From: Thermaceae bacterium
GTDB taxonomy: Bacteria > Deinococcota > Deinococci > Deinococcales > Marinithermaceae
Assembly (NCBI GenBank): GCA_027023345.1
Contig: JALVVO010000211.1
Coordinates: 1-8,106, forward strand
Direction: 5' to 3'
Length of the DNA: 8,106 nt
The notes below the pieces were generated by a model. That model was not told the DNA's origin, made no database searches, and worked only from the letters and a program-made list of their open reading frames with translations. Positions 1-6,561 of the stretch are shown here, piece after piece. A program made the translations under genes and the position numbers. Every line of letters begins with the position of its first letter. The stretch's first letter is position 1.

Positions 1-351
1 CTCCGGGGCTTTGTGGGGCATCGGGTACCAGGCTTCGAAGACCTCTTTTTTAAGCCGAAAGTCGGCGGAAAGGTCGATCACCCGGCGCCCCTCGGAAAGG
101 AGCCTGGGCGCAAGCTCCATCGCCACCCCGTTCGGGGTCGCGAGGAAGACCACCTCGGCCTCGTCCACCGCCGCGTCGAGCTCGGAGAACGCCGGCCCCT
201 CCACAAGCTGCGGCCAGACCGCGTCCACCCCCTCCCCCGCGTGGGAGCGGCTCGCGAGCCCGACGAGCTCGACCTCGGGGTGGGCTTTCAAGAGGCGGAT
301 GAGCTCGGCGCCGCCGTAGCCGCTTGCGCCGACGACCGCGGCTTTGATCAT
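1..351 (-). CDS. argC: N-acetyl-gamma-glutamyl-phosphate reductase, N-terminal part (cut by window edge)
   Basis: NADPH-dependent reduction of N-acetyl-glutamyl-5-phosphate to the semialdehyde, the third step of arginine biosynthesis, in the cytoplasm. The 117 visible codons start MIKAAVVGASGYGGAELIRL, where the GxxGxxG pattern (residues 8-14) is the nucleotide-binding turn of a Rossmann fold. Further on are NGVAMELAP and IDLSADFRL, both typical of ArgC. The family is about 340 residues, so roughly two thirds, including the catalytic Cys region, lies outside the window. The ATG overlaps the argF stop as ATGA, which implies translational coupling and fixes the start. The frame has no disruption in the visible part. 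Confidence 0.93.
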   Translation of the reverse strand, partial: MIKAAVVGASGYGGAELIRLLKAHPEVELVGLASRSHAGEGVDAVWPQLVEGPAFSELDAAVDEAEVVFLATPNGVAMELAPRLLSEGRRVIDLSADFRLKKEVFEAWYPMPHKAPE

Positions 352-1229
352 GCCGCCCCCAAGAGGTGACGGATCGCCGCCTTGGCCGCGTGGAGGCGGT
401 TTTCCGCCTGGTCGAAGATTCGGCTCCGGGGGTGGTAGGCGACCTCCTCGGTGACCTCCTCACCGTAGTGGGCGGGCAGGCAGTGGAGGAAGGCGGCGGT
501 GGGCTTCGCCCGCTCGAAGAGGGCGAGGTCCACGGTGAAGCCTTTGAAGTCCCGGCGCCTTTGCTCGGCCTCCTCCTCCTGGCCCATCGAGGTCCAGACG
601 TCGGTGTAGACCGCGTCCGCCCCCACCACCGCCTCGGCGGGGTCGCGCACGATCTCGGCGGGAATCGGCTCGGGAGGGTCGTAGCCCTCGGGGATCGCCG
701 CCACCAGGCGCGCCCCGAGGTAGCCGAGGGCCTTGGCCAGGGAGACGAGGACGTTGTTCCCGTCCCCCACCCAGGCGACCCGGAGGCCCTCGAGGCTACC
801 GAACGCCTCCTCCAGGGTCATCGCGTCGGCGATCGCCTGCAGGGGGTGGGCCCGATCGGAAAGCGCGTTGATCACCGGCACCGAGGCGTGCTCGGCGAGC
901 TCGGCCACGGTCGCGTGGCGAAAGACCCGGGCGGCGATGCCGGCGGTCCAGCGCTCGAGGTTTTTCGCCACGTCCCGCACCGGCTCCCGCTCCCCAAGGC
1001 CAATGCCCCGCTGGTCGAGGTAGAGGGGATGCCCGCCGAGCTCGTAGACGGCGATCTCCAGGGTCGCGCGGGTGCGGAGCGAGGGCTTTTCGAAAACCAG
1101 CGCCCAGGTCTTGCCGGCGAGCTCCTGGCCCCGGTAGCGGCTCGCCTTCATCCGGTGGGCGTCGTCGAGGACGCGCCGGAACGCCTCGGGGCCGAGGTCG
1201 TCCACGTCGAGCAGGTCCCGCGTCTGCAT
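348..1229 (-). CDS. argF: Ornithine carbamoyltransferase
   Basis: Makes citrulline from ornithine and carbamoyl phosphate in arginine biosynthesis (cytoplasmic, normally a trimer or larger). The 293-residue product is near the usual 300-330. Visible motifs are FEKPSLRTR (46-54, carbamoyl-phosphate binding), HPLQAIAD (128-135), WVGDGNNV (153-160), VYTDVWTSMGQ (207-217, ornithine loop) and FLHCLPAH (247-254, with the catalytic Cys). The SMG and HCLP motifs favour ornithine over aspartate carbamoyltransferase. SLRTR replaces the more common STRTR and HCLPAHYG replaces HCLPAHRG. The frame stays open upstream to about 1442, but that part overlaps marR and has no family similarity, so the ATG at 1229 is chosen. 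No Shine-Dalgarno precedes it. The stop overlaps the argC start. Confidence 0.95.
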   Translation of the reverse strand: MQTRDLLDVDDLGPEAFRRVLDDAHRMKASRYRGQELAGKTWALVFEKPSLRTRATLEIAVYELGGHPLYLDQRGIGLGEREPVRDVAKNLERWTAGIAARVFRHATVAELAEHASVPVINALSDRAHPLQAIADAMTLEEAFGSLEGLRVAWVGDGNNVLVSLAKALGYLGARLVAAIPEGYDPPEPIPAEIVRDPAEAVVGADAVYTDVWTSMGQEEEAEQRRRDFKGFTVDLALFERAKPTAAFLHCLPAHYGEEVTEEVAYHPRSRIFDQAENRLHAAKAAIRHLLGAA

Positions 1230-1236
1230 GGACCCA

Positions 1237-1242
1237 AGTTTA
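1237..1242 (-). promoter_or_regulatory. Candidate leaderless -10 element of argF-argC
   Basis: On the minus strand TAAACT (4 of 6 to TATAAT) ends 7 nt before the argF ATG, so transcription would begin at or next to the start codon. There is no recognisable -35 at the matching distance and no Shine-Dalgarno. An alternative -10, CATAAA near 1253-1258 with TTTTCA 16 bp upstream, would give a leader of roughly 20 nt. Neither is proven. Confidence 0.4.
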
Positions 1243-1265
1243 AACCCGATATTTATGCCGGGTAG

Positions 1266-1290
1266 TTTAGGCTTGAAAATATTTAGGCTT
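1266..1290. repeat. Direct repeat TTTAGGCTT, candidate operator between argF and marR
   Basis: TTTAGGCTT occurs at 1266-1274 and again at 1282-1290, 16 bp start to start, each followed by TGAA or TTGAA (TTTAGGCTTGAA and TTTAGGCTTTGAA). The copies lie in an unusually AT-rich 80-bp divergent gap and overlap the -35 and spacer of the proposed marR promoter. MarR proteins often bind next to their own gene, usually at palindromes, so a direct repeat is slightly atypical. Autoregulation is inference. Confidence 0.45.
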
Positions 1291-1301
1291 TGAACTATCC
1301 T
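1273..1301 (+). promoter_or_regulatory. Predicted leaderless promoter of the marR-exporter operon
   Basis: TTGAAA (1273-1278, 5 of 6 to the -35 consensus except for the C position) is followed after 17 bp by TATCCT (1296-1301, 4 of 6 to TATAAT). The -10 ends exactly 7 nt before the GTG at 1309, so the mRNA should begin at the start codon. No Shine-Dalgarno is present upstream of the GTG, which agrees with leaderless translation. Confidence 0.55.
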
Positions 1302-1308
1302 GCGCCCC

Positions 1309-1719
1309 GTGGAAGCGAACGGCCTCTTGACCCGGCTCTGGCGCGTCCAGCGACGCCTGCTCGAGCACGCCCGCCCCTGCCTCGAAAAACTCGGCACCGG
1401 CCCCAAGCACGTATTCCTCCTGGCCCAGGCCGCGCGCGGCAAGAACCCGGGCGAGATCGCCCGGACCCTTCACCTCTCCCCGCCGAGCGTGAGCCACCTG
1501 CTCGGGGACCTCGAAGAGCGGGGCTGGATCCGCCGTCGGCCCGACCCAAAGGACCGCCGCCGGCTCGTCCCCGAGCTCACCCCGGAGGGCCACCGCCTCC
1601 TGGAGGAGGCCCGCCGCTGCCTGGAGGCGGCCAGCGCCTCGTTGCTCGAGCGCCTCGACCCGGCCGAGCGGCGGTCGCTTCTCCTGCTCCTCGCCAAACT
1701 GGAGGAGGCCGATGACTAA
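1309..1719 (+). CDS. MarR-family winged-helix transcriptional regulator
   Basis: A 136-residue DNA-binding repressor-type protein, a normal length for MarR. Helical dimerisation segments flank a winged helix-turn-helix: GEIARTLHLSPPSVSHLLGD (about 48-67) is the HTH with its recognition helix, and DPKDRRRLVPELTPEG (about 78-93) is the wing with the family's DxRxxxL pattern. The C-terminal helix is leucine-rich. The start is GTG at 1309: an in-frame TGA at 1291-1293 excludes a longer form except for a CTG at 1300. The next gene begins 8 bp before its stop, so regulator and exporter are one transcript. By analogy with MarR/EmrR systems it probably represses this operon and is released by a small ligand of unknown identity. 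It may also affect the divergent argF. Confidence 0.9.
   Translation: MEANGLLTRLWRVQRRLLEHARPCLEKLGTGPKHVFLLAQAARGKNPGEIARTLHLSPPSVSHLLGDLEERGWIRRRPDPKDRRRLVPELTPEGHRLLEEARRCLEAASASLLERLDPAERRSLLLLLAKLEEADD
1701..1708 (+). promoter_or_regulatory. Shine-Dalgarno of the exporter gene inside marR
   Basis: GGAGGAGG at 1701-1708 lies 3-6 nt before the ATG at 1712, depending on which GGAGG is used. It lies within the last codons of marR and supports coupled translation and the chosen start. Confidence 0.7.
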
Positions 1720-3406
1720 GGGAAAGAGCGCCACCCTCACCCTAGTCGGCGTCTTTCTCGGCATCTTCCTCGCCGCCCTCGACCAGACCATCGTCGCCAC
1801 CGCCCTCCCCCGCATCGTCGCCGAGCTCGGCGGGGTCGAGAAGTACGCCTGGGTCGCCACCAGCTACCTGCTCGCCTCGACGGTGGCGGTCCCCATCTTC
1901 GGCCGGCTCGCCGACCTCGTAAAAAGCCGCACCCTGCTCTTTTGGGCCGTGTTGATCTTCCTCTTGGGTTCGGCGCTCTCCGGCCTTGCCCCCAGCATGG
2001 ACGCCCTCGTCCTCTTCCGGGGGCTCCAGGGGCTCGGCGGCGGGGCGCTCTTCGCGGTGGCGGTCACGGTGATCGGCCTCTTGATTCCGCCCCGGGAGCG
2101 GGGGCGGATCCAGGGCGCCTTCGGCGCGGTCTTCGGCATCGCCAGCATCGTCGGCCCCTGGCTCGGGGGCCTGCTCACCGACCACCTCTCCTGGCGCTGG
2201 GTCTTCTACATCAACATGCCGGTGGGAGCGGTGGCGCTTTGGTTCATCGCCCGCTACATGCCGGCCACCCCGCCGCCCTCCCGCCACCGCTTCGACCTCG
2301 CCGGAGCGGTCACCCTGGTGCTTTGGACCGTGCCCCTTTTGCTCGCGCTCTCCTTCGGCGGCACCACCTACGCCTGGACCGACCCGGTCGAGCTCGGGCT
2401 CTTCTTCCTCGCCGCGGCGGGGCTCGTGCTCTTCGTCTGGGTCGAGCGCCGCGTTCCCGAGCCGCTCTTCGACCTCTCCCTCTTCCAAAACCCGGTCTTC
2501 CGCTACGCCAGCGCCGCGCTATTCTTCTTCGGCGCGGCCTTCCTCTCGGCGATGTTCTTCCTCCCCCTCTACCTGATCGAGGTCAAGGGGATCAGCGCCA
2601 CCCACTCCGGCCTCACCCTGCTTCCCCTCACCCTGGGGGCGATCCTCGGCAGCCTCGGGGCCGGCCAGCTCGCGAGCCGAACCGGCCGGTACAAGGCCTG
2701 GATGCTCGCGGGGAACGTCTGGCTCCTCCTCAACTTCCTCGCCATGCACCGGGTGATCGCGCTCGAGACCCCGCTTTGGCTGGTCTTGCTCCTGATGGTG
2801 AGCATGGGGCTCGGGCTCGGCCCTGGCATGCCGCTATACACCCTCGCGGTCCAGAACGCGGTGGACCCCGCCCGGATGGGCACCGCGAGCTCGGCCACCC
2901 AGTTCTTCCGCCAGATCGGCTCCACGCTGGGGACCGCGCTGCTCGGGGCGGTGCTGGCCTCGAGCCTCCAGGCGGCGATCCAGGCGCACCTGCCCCCGGG
3001 GGCCAAGGGGGGGAACCTCTCCCTCCGCGACCCCACCGCGATCGAGCGCCGCTTCGAGGAAAGCCTCGGCGAAACCCTGGCCCTCGTGAAAAAGGCCGTG
3101 GACGGGGATCCGGCGGCCATCCAAGCGCTCAGGGAAAACCCCTTTTTCCCGGAGGAGCTAAAAGCGCGCCTGGGTAAACCCGTCCCCCCTACGCTCAAGG
3201 CTTGGGTACTCAAACAAGTAGAGGAAAAGCTCAAGGCCCGCCTCGAGGCCCTCAAGCGAGAGATGAAGGCGGCCTTGGACCAGGCGATCGTGGAGGCGAT
3301 CCGCCGGGTCTACCTGTACGGGGCTGGATTCGTGCTCCTCGGGCTCTTTTTCACCTTGTTCCTCCCGGACGCCGAACTCAAGGGGCGCTCGCCCCGTCCG
3401 GCCTGA
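1712..3406 (+). CDS. DHA2-type (14-helix) MFS drug efflux transporter with C-terminal loop insert
   Basis: A 564-residue inner-membrane proton-coupled exporter of the EmrB/QacA group. Visible motifs are LDQTIVATALPRI (23-35, DHA2 motif D1 with Asp24), GRLADLVKSR (64-73, motif A), RGLQGLGGG (103-111, motif B) and GIASIVGPWLGG (142-153, antiporter motif C), followed by WRWVFYINMPVG. The second half has QFFRQIGSTLGTALLGAV (398-414) before helix 13. Residues about 420-532 are hydrophilic, charged and largely helical, with a coiled-coil-like stretch near 498-530, before the last helix (533-552). This loop is long for the family, and its codons at 483-506 are atypical. It is co-transcribed with marR. 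The substrate cannot be read from sequence; a toxic hydrophobic compound is the usual role. The 3' end overlaps plsY on the other strand. Confidence 0.92.
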   Translation: MTKGKSATLTLVGVFLGIFLAALDQTIVATALPRIVAELGGVEKYAWVATSYLLASTVAVPIFGRLADLVKSRTLLFWAVLIFLLGSALSGLAPSMDALVLFRGLQGLGGGALFAVAVTVIGLLIPPRERGRIQGAFGAVFGIASIVGPWLGGLLTDHLSWRWVFYINMPVGAVALWFIARYMPATPPPSRHRFDLAGAVTLVLWTVPLLLALSFGGTTYAWTDPVELGLFFLAAAGLVLFVWVERRVPEPLFDLSLFQNPVFRYASAALFFFGAAFLSAMFFLPLYLIEVKGISATHSGLTLLPLTLGAILGSLGAGQLASRTGRYKAWMLAGNVWLLLNFLAMHRVIALETPLWLVLLLMVSMGLGLGPGMPLYTLAVQNAVDPARMGTASSATQFFRQIGSTLGTALLGAVLASSLQAAIQAHLPPGAKGGNLSLRDPTAIERRFEESLGETLALVKKAVDGDPAAIQALRENPFFPEELKARLGKPVPPTLKAWVLKQVEEKLKARLEALKREMKAALDQAIVEAIRRVYLYGAGFVLLGLFFTLFLPDAELKGRSPRPA

Positions 3407-4001
3407 CCCGCTCGCCGAGCCGGCGCTCGTTGCCTTGCCAGAGCCTTCTCAGGTTGGCGCGGTGGGTAAAAAAGAGCATCGCCGCCATCAAGGCCAGGGT
3501 CAAAAGCTCCCAGTCCGGGCGCTTTAGGGCGAAGGCCAGCACCACCGCCGCCACCGCCCCGGTGAGGCTTCCGGCGGAGACGTAGCGGGTGAGGAGGATC
3601 ACCACGAGGCCGATCGCCGCCGAGAAGACCGCCACCTCGGGGTCCAGGAAGAAGAGCGTGCCCAGGCTGGTGGCCACCCCCTTGCCGCCGGAGAAGCGCA
3701 GGGTAATGGGGAAGTTGTGGCCGAGCACGGCGGCGACCGCCACCCCGCCGAGGAGCCAGCCCTCGACCCCCAGCATCCGGGCGATCCAGACCGCGATCCC
3801 GCCCTTGAAGATGTCGAAAAGCGCCACGAAGATCGCCGGGCCCCAGCCAAGGACGCGCTGGACGTTGGTGGCTCCGATGTTGCCGGAGCCGACCTTTCGC
3901 AAGTCCACCCGGTAGAGCCGGGCGACGAGAACGCCGCCCGGGACGGAACCGAAGAGGTAGGCGAGCAGGAGGACGGCGGCGGATACCCAGTCGAGCTGCA
4001 T
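3378..4001 (-). CDS. plsY: Glycerol-3-phosphate acyltransferase PlsY (acyl-phosphate dependent)
   Basis: Integral membrane enzyme that moves an acyl group from acyl-phosphate to glycerol-3-phosphate, giving lysophosphatidic acid, the first step of bacterial phospholipid synthesis. The 207-residue length is normal. All three cytoplasmic motifs are present: GSGNIGATN (38-46), GHNFPI followed by GGKGVAT (94-99 and 105-111), and THRANLRRLWQGNERRLG (179-196). Hydrophobic segments between them fit the expected 5-7 helices. The start is the ATG at 4001, 12 nt after the stop of the ABC ATPase gene, so it is probably co-transcribed as the last gene. Its 3' end overlaps the exporter gene by 29 bp antiparallel. 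A GAGGGG/CCCCTC hairpin spans the junction just upstream. Confidence 0.95.
   Translation of the reverse strand: MQLDWVSAAVLLLAYLFGSVPGGVLVARLYRVDLRKVGSGNIGATNVQRVLGWGPAIFVALFDIFKGGIAVWIARMLGVEGWLLGGVAVAAVLGHNFPITLRFSGGKGVATSLGTLFFLDPEVAVFSAAIGLVVILLTRYVSAGSLTGAVAAVVLAFALKRPDWELLTLALMAAMLFFTHRANLRRLWQGNERRLGERVRPDGASAP
3382..3395. other. Short GC hairpin in the convergent overlap of exporter and plsY
   Basis: GGGGCG-CT-CGCCCC (realistically a 5-bp stem with a 4-nt loop) lies in the shared 3' ends of the two convergent genes. A second small hairpin, CGAGC-CGGC-GCTCG, is at 3416-3429. Neither has a U tract, so at best they are weak or Rho-assisted termination or stability elements. Confidence 0.3.
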
Positions 4002-4004
4002 GCC

Positions 4005-4022
4005 GAGGGGATTTTACCCCTC
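4005..4022 (-). other. Hairpin with TAAAAT loop at the ATPase-plsY junction
   Basis: A perfect 6-bp stem, GAGGGG with CCCCTC, encloses the loop TAAAAT on the minus strand. The ATPase stop codon TAA is in the loop and the plsY ATG follows 3 nt after the stem. TAAAAT matches the -10 consensus at 5 of 6 positions and ends 9 nt before the plsY ATG, so a secondary, nearly leaderless promoter is possible, though no -35 is visible. Otherwise the hairpin may affect translation coupling or processing. Confidence 0.35.
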
Positions 4023-4994
4023 TTCGGAAAAGACGCGGCGAAAGACCTCCTCGAGCGGCGGCTCGGTGACCGCGAGGTCCCGCACCGGAAGGAGGGCAAG
4101 CGCCTGGCCCACGGCCTCCACCAGCCGTTCCCTGGGCACGAGGAACCGCACCTGCAGGCCCTTTTGCTCTTTGACCTCGCCGAGCCCGGCGAGGAGGCCG
4201 GGCTCCACCGGGCGGGAAAGCTCAAGGACCAGCTCCTTGTGGGGGGCGACCCGCTCCACGAGCTGGCCCAACCTCCCGTCGTAGAAAAGCCTGCCCTTGT
4301 GGATCACGATCACCCGCTCGGCGAGCGCCTCGACGTCCGCCATGTAGTGGCTCGTAAGGAGCACGGTCGCCCCCTCCCCCCGGGCGTAGGCGCGGACGAA
4401 GTCGCGCACCGCGGCCTGGGCGTTCACGTCGAGGCCGAGGGTGGGCTCGTCGAGGAAGAGTACCCGGGGGAGGTGGAGCAGCGCCGCCAAAAGCTCGGCC
4501 TTCATCCGCTGTCCGAGGGAGAGCTTCCGCACCGGCTGGCGGAGGACGCCTTCCAAGCCCAGCATCTCGGCCAGACGCCCCACGCGCCGCCGGCACTCGG
4601 CCTCGGGGATCTCGTAGACGGCGGCCTGAATCCGGAGGCTATCGAGGACCGGGAGGTCCCAAAGGAGCTGGGCCTTGTTCCCCATCACCAGGGTGATCCG
4701 CTTAAGGAAAGCGGGCCTTCGCTCCTGGGGGCGATAGCCCAGCACCTCGGCCCGGCCGGCGGTGGGGTAGAGAAGGCCGGTGAGCATCTTCAAGGTGGTG
4801 GTCTTCCCCGCCCCGTTCGGGCCCAAAAAGCCCACGATCTCGCCGGGCCGGATCGCAAAACTCACCCCCCGCACCGCCTCGATCCGCCGGTAGCGGCGGC
4901 GCACGAGGTGGCGCAGGGTCCCGAGGAAGCCGGGCTCCTTCTCCGCCACCCAGAAGGTCTTGCTCAGGTTTTCGGCCACGATCGCGTAGTCCAT
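4014..4994 (-). CDS. ABC-2 type exporter ATPase subunit (COG4586-like)
   Basis: ATP-hydrolysing subunit of the exporter whose two permeases are encoded just upstream; 326 residues. In order: GPNGAGKTT (58-66, Walker A), Q-loop around Gln109 (MGNKAQLLWDLP), signature LSLGQRMK (158-165), VLFLDE (178-183, Walker B with catalytic Glu183), LGLD (186-189, D-loop) and TSH (214-216, switch His216). The long linker before Walker A (about 18-40, basic) and LSLGQ in place of LSGGQ are typical of the COG4586 group. Residues 250-326 form an accessory C-terminal domain as in other ABC-2 ATPases. All catalytic residues are intact. The gap from the permease gene is 9 nt with a G-rich Shine-Dalgarno-like stretch. 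The substrate of this transporter class is not established. Confidence 0.93.
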   Translation of the reverse strand: MDYAIVAENLSKTFWVAEKEPGFLGTLRHLVRRRYRRIEAVRGVSFAIRPGEIVGFLGPNGAGKTTTLKMLTGLLYPTAGRAEVLGYRPQERRPAFLKRITLVMGNKAQLLWDLPVLDSLRIQAAVYEIPEAECRRRVGRLAEMLGLEGVLRQPVRKLSLGQRMKAELLAALLHLPRVLFLDEPTLGLDVNAQAAVRDFVRAYARGEGATVLLTSHYMADVEALAERVIVIHKGRLFYDGRLGQLVERVAPHKELVLELSRPVEPGLLAGLGEVKEQKGLQVRFLVPRERLVEAVGQALALLPVRDLAVTEPPLEEVFRRVFSEEG

Positions 4995-5003
4995 GGATTC
5001 CCC

Positions 5004-5780
5004 CTAGCTTGATGCCGAGGTGTAGAACCGAAGCCCCAGGGCAAAGCCAAGGCGCACGAGGAGCCAAAGGCCAAGTACGGCGAGGAAGAGCCCGAGCACG
5101 GCCCCTACCCCCCGCGCCCCCAGAAAGAGCTCGACCGGCAGGTTCAGGGCGAGATAGACGGGCACGACGAAGGTGAGGAGCGCCCGCACCAAGGGGGCGT
5201 AGGCCCGCACGGGGTACTGCCCGGCCCCGAAGAGGCCGGCGACCAGGTTGACGAGGTTATGGACGTAGACCGAGAAAAAGCCCACCAGGGCGAGGAGGAA
5301 GGCGAACAGGTAGGCGAGCACCATGCCGAGCCCGAGCGCGAGCGCCCCGACGAGGACCTCCCCCGGTCCCGCCCCGAGGCGGAAAAGCCCCACGCCGAGC
5401 AAGATCGCCCCGGCCCAAAGGTCGGTCATCCCCCAGAGCGAGGCGGTCTCGGTCATGAGCAAGAAGACCGGGTCCCGGGGCCGGAGGAGCACGTACTCAA
5501 GCGTCCCCTCAAGCAGCCGCCGGGAGAAGGCCACCAGGTTGGGCCCCACGACGCTCACGAAAAAGCCACTCATCAGGGTGGCCGCGCCCACGTAGACGAG
5601 GGCGCGGTCGGGATCGAGGTCGAGCACCCCGACCCGCGCCAGGGAAAGGATCGCCACCACGCGACCGGCGCTTTCGACCAGGGTGGTGAGGAGGGCGGCG
5701 AAAAAGTCGAGGCGGTACTCGGTCCAGGAGGCCACCGCGGCCTCGAGCGAACGGAAGAGGATACGAAGGTATCCCCGCAT
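5004..5780 (-). CDS. ABC-2 family permease subunit (COG3694-like)
   Basis: Membrane subunit of the same exporter, 258 residues, about six hydrophobic segments (near 24-49, 62-82, 117-135, 140-172, 175-186 and 200-248, the last region holding more than one). The cytoplasmic segment EGTLEYVLLRPRDPVF (91-106) resembles the conserved loop of this family, thought to contact the ATPase. FGAGQYPVRAYAPLVRALL (184-202) before VVPVYLALNLPVELFL is also characteristic. The frame is open well upstream of 5780, but the ATG there has GGAG with 6-nt spacing and follows the preceding stop by 1 nt, so it is preferred. With its neighbour it would form a heterodimeric channel. Confidence 0.88.
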   Translation of the reverse strand: MRGYLRILFRSLEAAVASWTEYRLDFFAALLTTLVESAGRVVAILSLARVGVLDLDPDRALVYVGAATLMSGFFVSVVGPNLVAFSRRLLEGTLEYVLLRPRDPVFLLMTETASLWGMTDLWAGAILLGVGLFRLGAGPGEVLVGALALGLGMVLAYLFAFLLALVGFFSVYVHNLVNLVAGLFGAGQYPVRAYAPLVRALLTFVVPVYLALNLPVELFLGARGVGAVLGLFLAVLGLWLLVRLGFALGLRFYTSASS

Positions 5781-5781
5781 C

Positions 5782-6561
5782 CTAAGCTCCAAACGCGCCG
5801 TAGCGGACGAGCCCCCGCCGCCAGACGAAGGCGGCGAGGAGGCCAACCCAAAGGGTCCAGAGGGCGAGCACACCGTAGCCGGTCCCCGCTTCCCAGCCCG
5901 CCGCCCAGGCCGCCGGGCGAAAGGCCAGGTAGGGGAGCGGGGTCCACTCGAGCACCCGGAGGAGCCCGGGGGGCAGGACGTCCAGGGGCAGGGCGACGCC
6001 GCCGAAGAAGTAAAGGAGCCCGTAGTAGGCCTCGAGCACCCCCGTACTCCGCTCCAGGAAGAAGGCGAGCGAGCCGATGAGCCAGGCGAGGGCGAAGTGG
6101 AAGGCAAACCCGAGGAGAAGGTAAAGGAGGTAGCCGGGCAGGCGAGAAAGCTCAAGCCCCGAGAAGAAGCCGGGGAAGAGAACCGGAAAAAGCACGGCTA
6201 CCGGGAGCCCGAGGACAAGCGAGACGAAAAGGAGCCCGAGCTGGCTCGCGAGGTAGTCGAGCGCGGGCGAGAACGGCCGCAGCAAAAGCGGCGAGAGCCG
6301 CCCGGTGTTGATCTCGTAGGCGAGCTCGTAGGCGACCCAAAGGGGGTGGAAGAACCCGGCGATCCAGGCGAAGAAGTAGTAGCGCGCGTAGTCGAGGTCG
6401 GGCCGGGGCCCGCCCTCGACCCAAAGCGCGAGGAACACGAGCGGCAGGCTCTGGGCCAGGACCCAAAAGGCAAGCTCCCCCCCGTAGGCGAGGTGGCGCC
6501 CCAGGGAAGCTTCCAGGTAGGCGAGGAACTTTCGGGCGAAGTTTTGGATCCCGCGGACCAT
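5782..6561 (-). CDS. ABC-2 family permease subunit (COG4587-like)
   Basis: First gene of the exporter operon, 259 residues, about six membrane segments (near 28-48, 60-80, 105-130, 143-168, 175-196 and 228-248). The loop YEINTGRLSPLLLRPFSP (82-99) between the second and third helices is the conserved coupling segment, parallel to the EGTLEYVLLRP loop of its partner. LPLDVLPPGLLRVLEWTPLP (191-210) is another family feature. Gene order permease, permease, ATPase matches the usual 4587/3694/4586 set. The ATG at 6561 has AAGGAGG 12 nt upstream, a rather long spacing. The start codon lies inside a strong inverted repeat with the leader, so translation may be controlled. The substrate is unknown. 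Confidence 0.88.
   Translation of the reverse strand: MVRGIQNFARKFLAYLEASLGRHLAYGGELAFWVLAQSLPLVFLALWVEGGPRPDLDYARYYFFAWIAGFFHPLWVAYELAYEINTGRLSPLLLRPFSPALDYLASQLGLLFVSLVLGLPVAVLFPVLFPGFFSGLELSRLPGYLLYLLLGFAFHFALAWLIGSLAFFLERSTGVLEAYYGLLYFFGGVALPLDVLPPGLLRVLEWTPLPYLAFRPAAWAAGWEAGTGYGVLALWTLWVGLLAAFVWRRGLVRYGAFGA

Noticed and set aside
366..1265. Plus-strand open frame of 299 codons opposite argF
   Set aside because: argF on the minus strand has all catalytic motifs; this is its antisense shadow.
1240..1285. ArgR ARG box upstream of argF
   Set aside because: AT-rich pieces such as CATAAATAT and GAAAATATTT are only partial matches to the palindromic ARG consensus, so I do not call it.
1230..1442. 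N-terminal extension of argF to an ATG near 1442
   Set aside because: It would cover the divergent promoter and the start of marR, and the extra residues do not resemble any carbamoyltransferase. The ATG at 1229 fits the family length.
1942..3177. Plus-strand open frame of 411 codons in another frame of the exporter
   Set aside because: Arg/Pro/Gly-rich low-complexity product with no motif, lying entirely within the exporter gene.
3717..5012. Long plus-strand open frame of 431 codons
   Set aside because: It runs antisense to plsY and the ABC ATPase, both with full family motifs. Its Gly/Glu/His/Pro-rich translation is the usual shadow of GC-rich genes.
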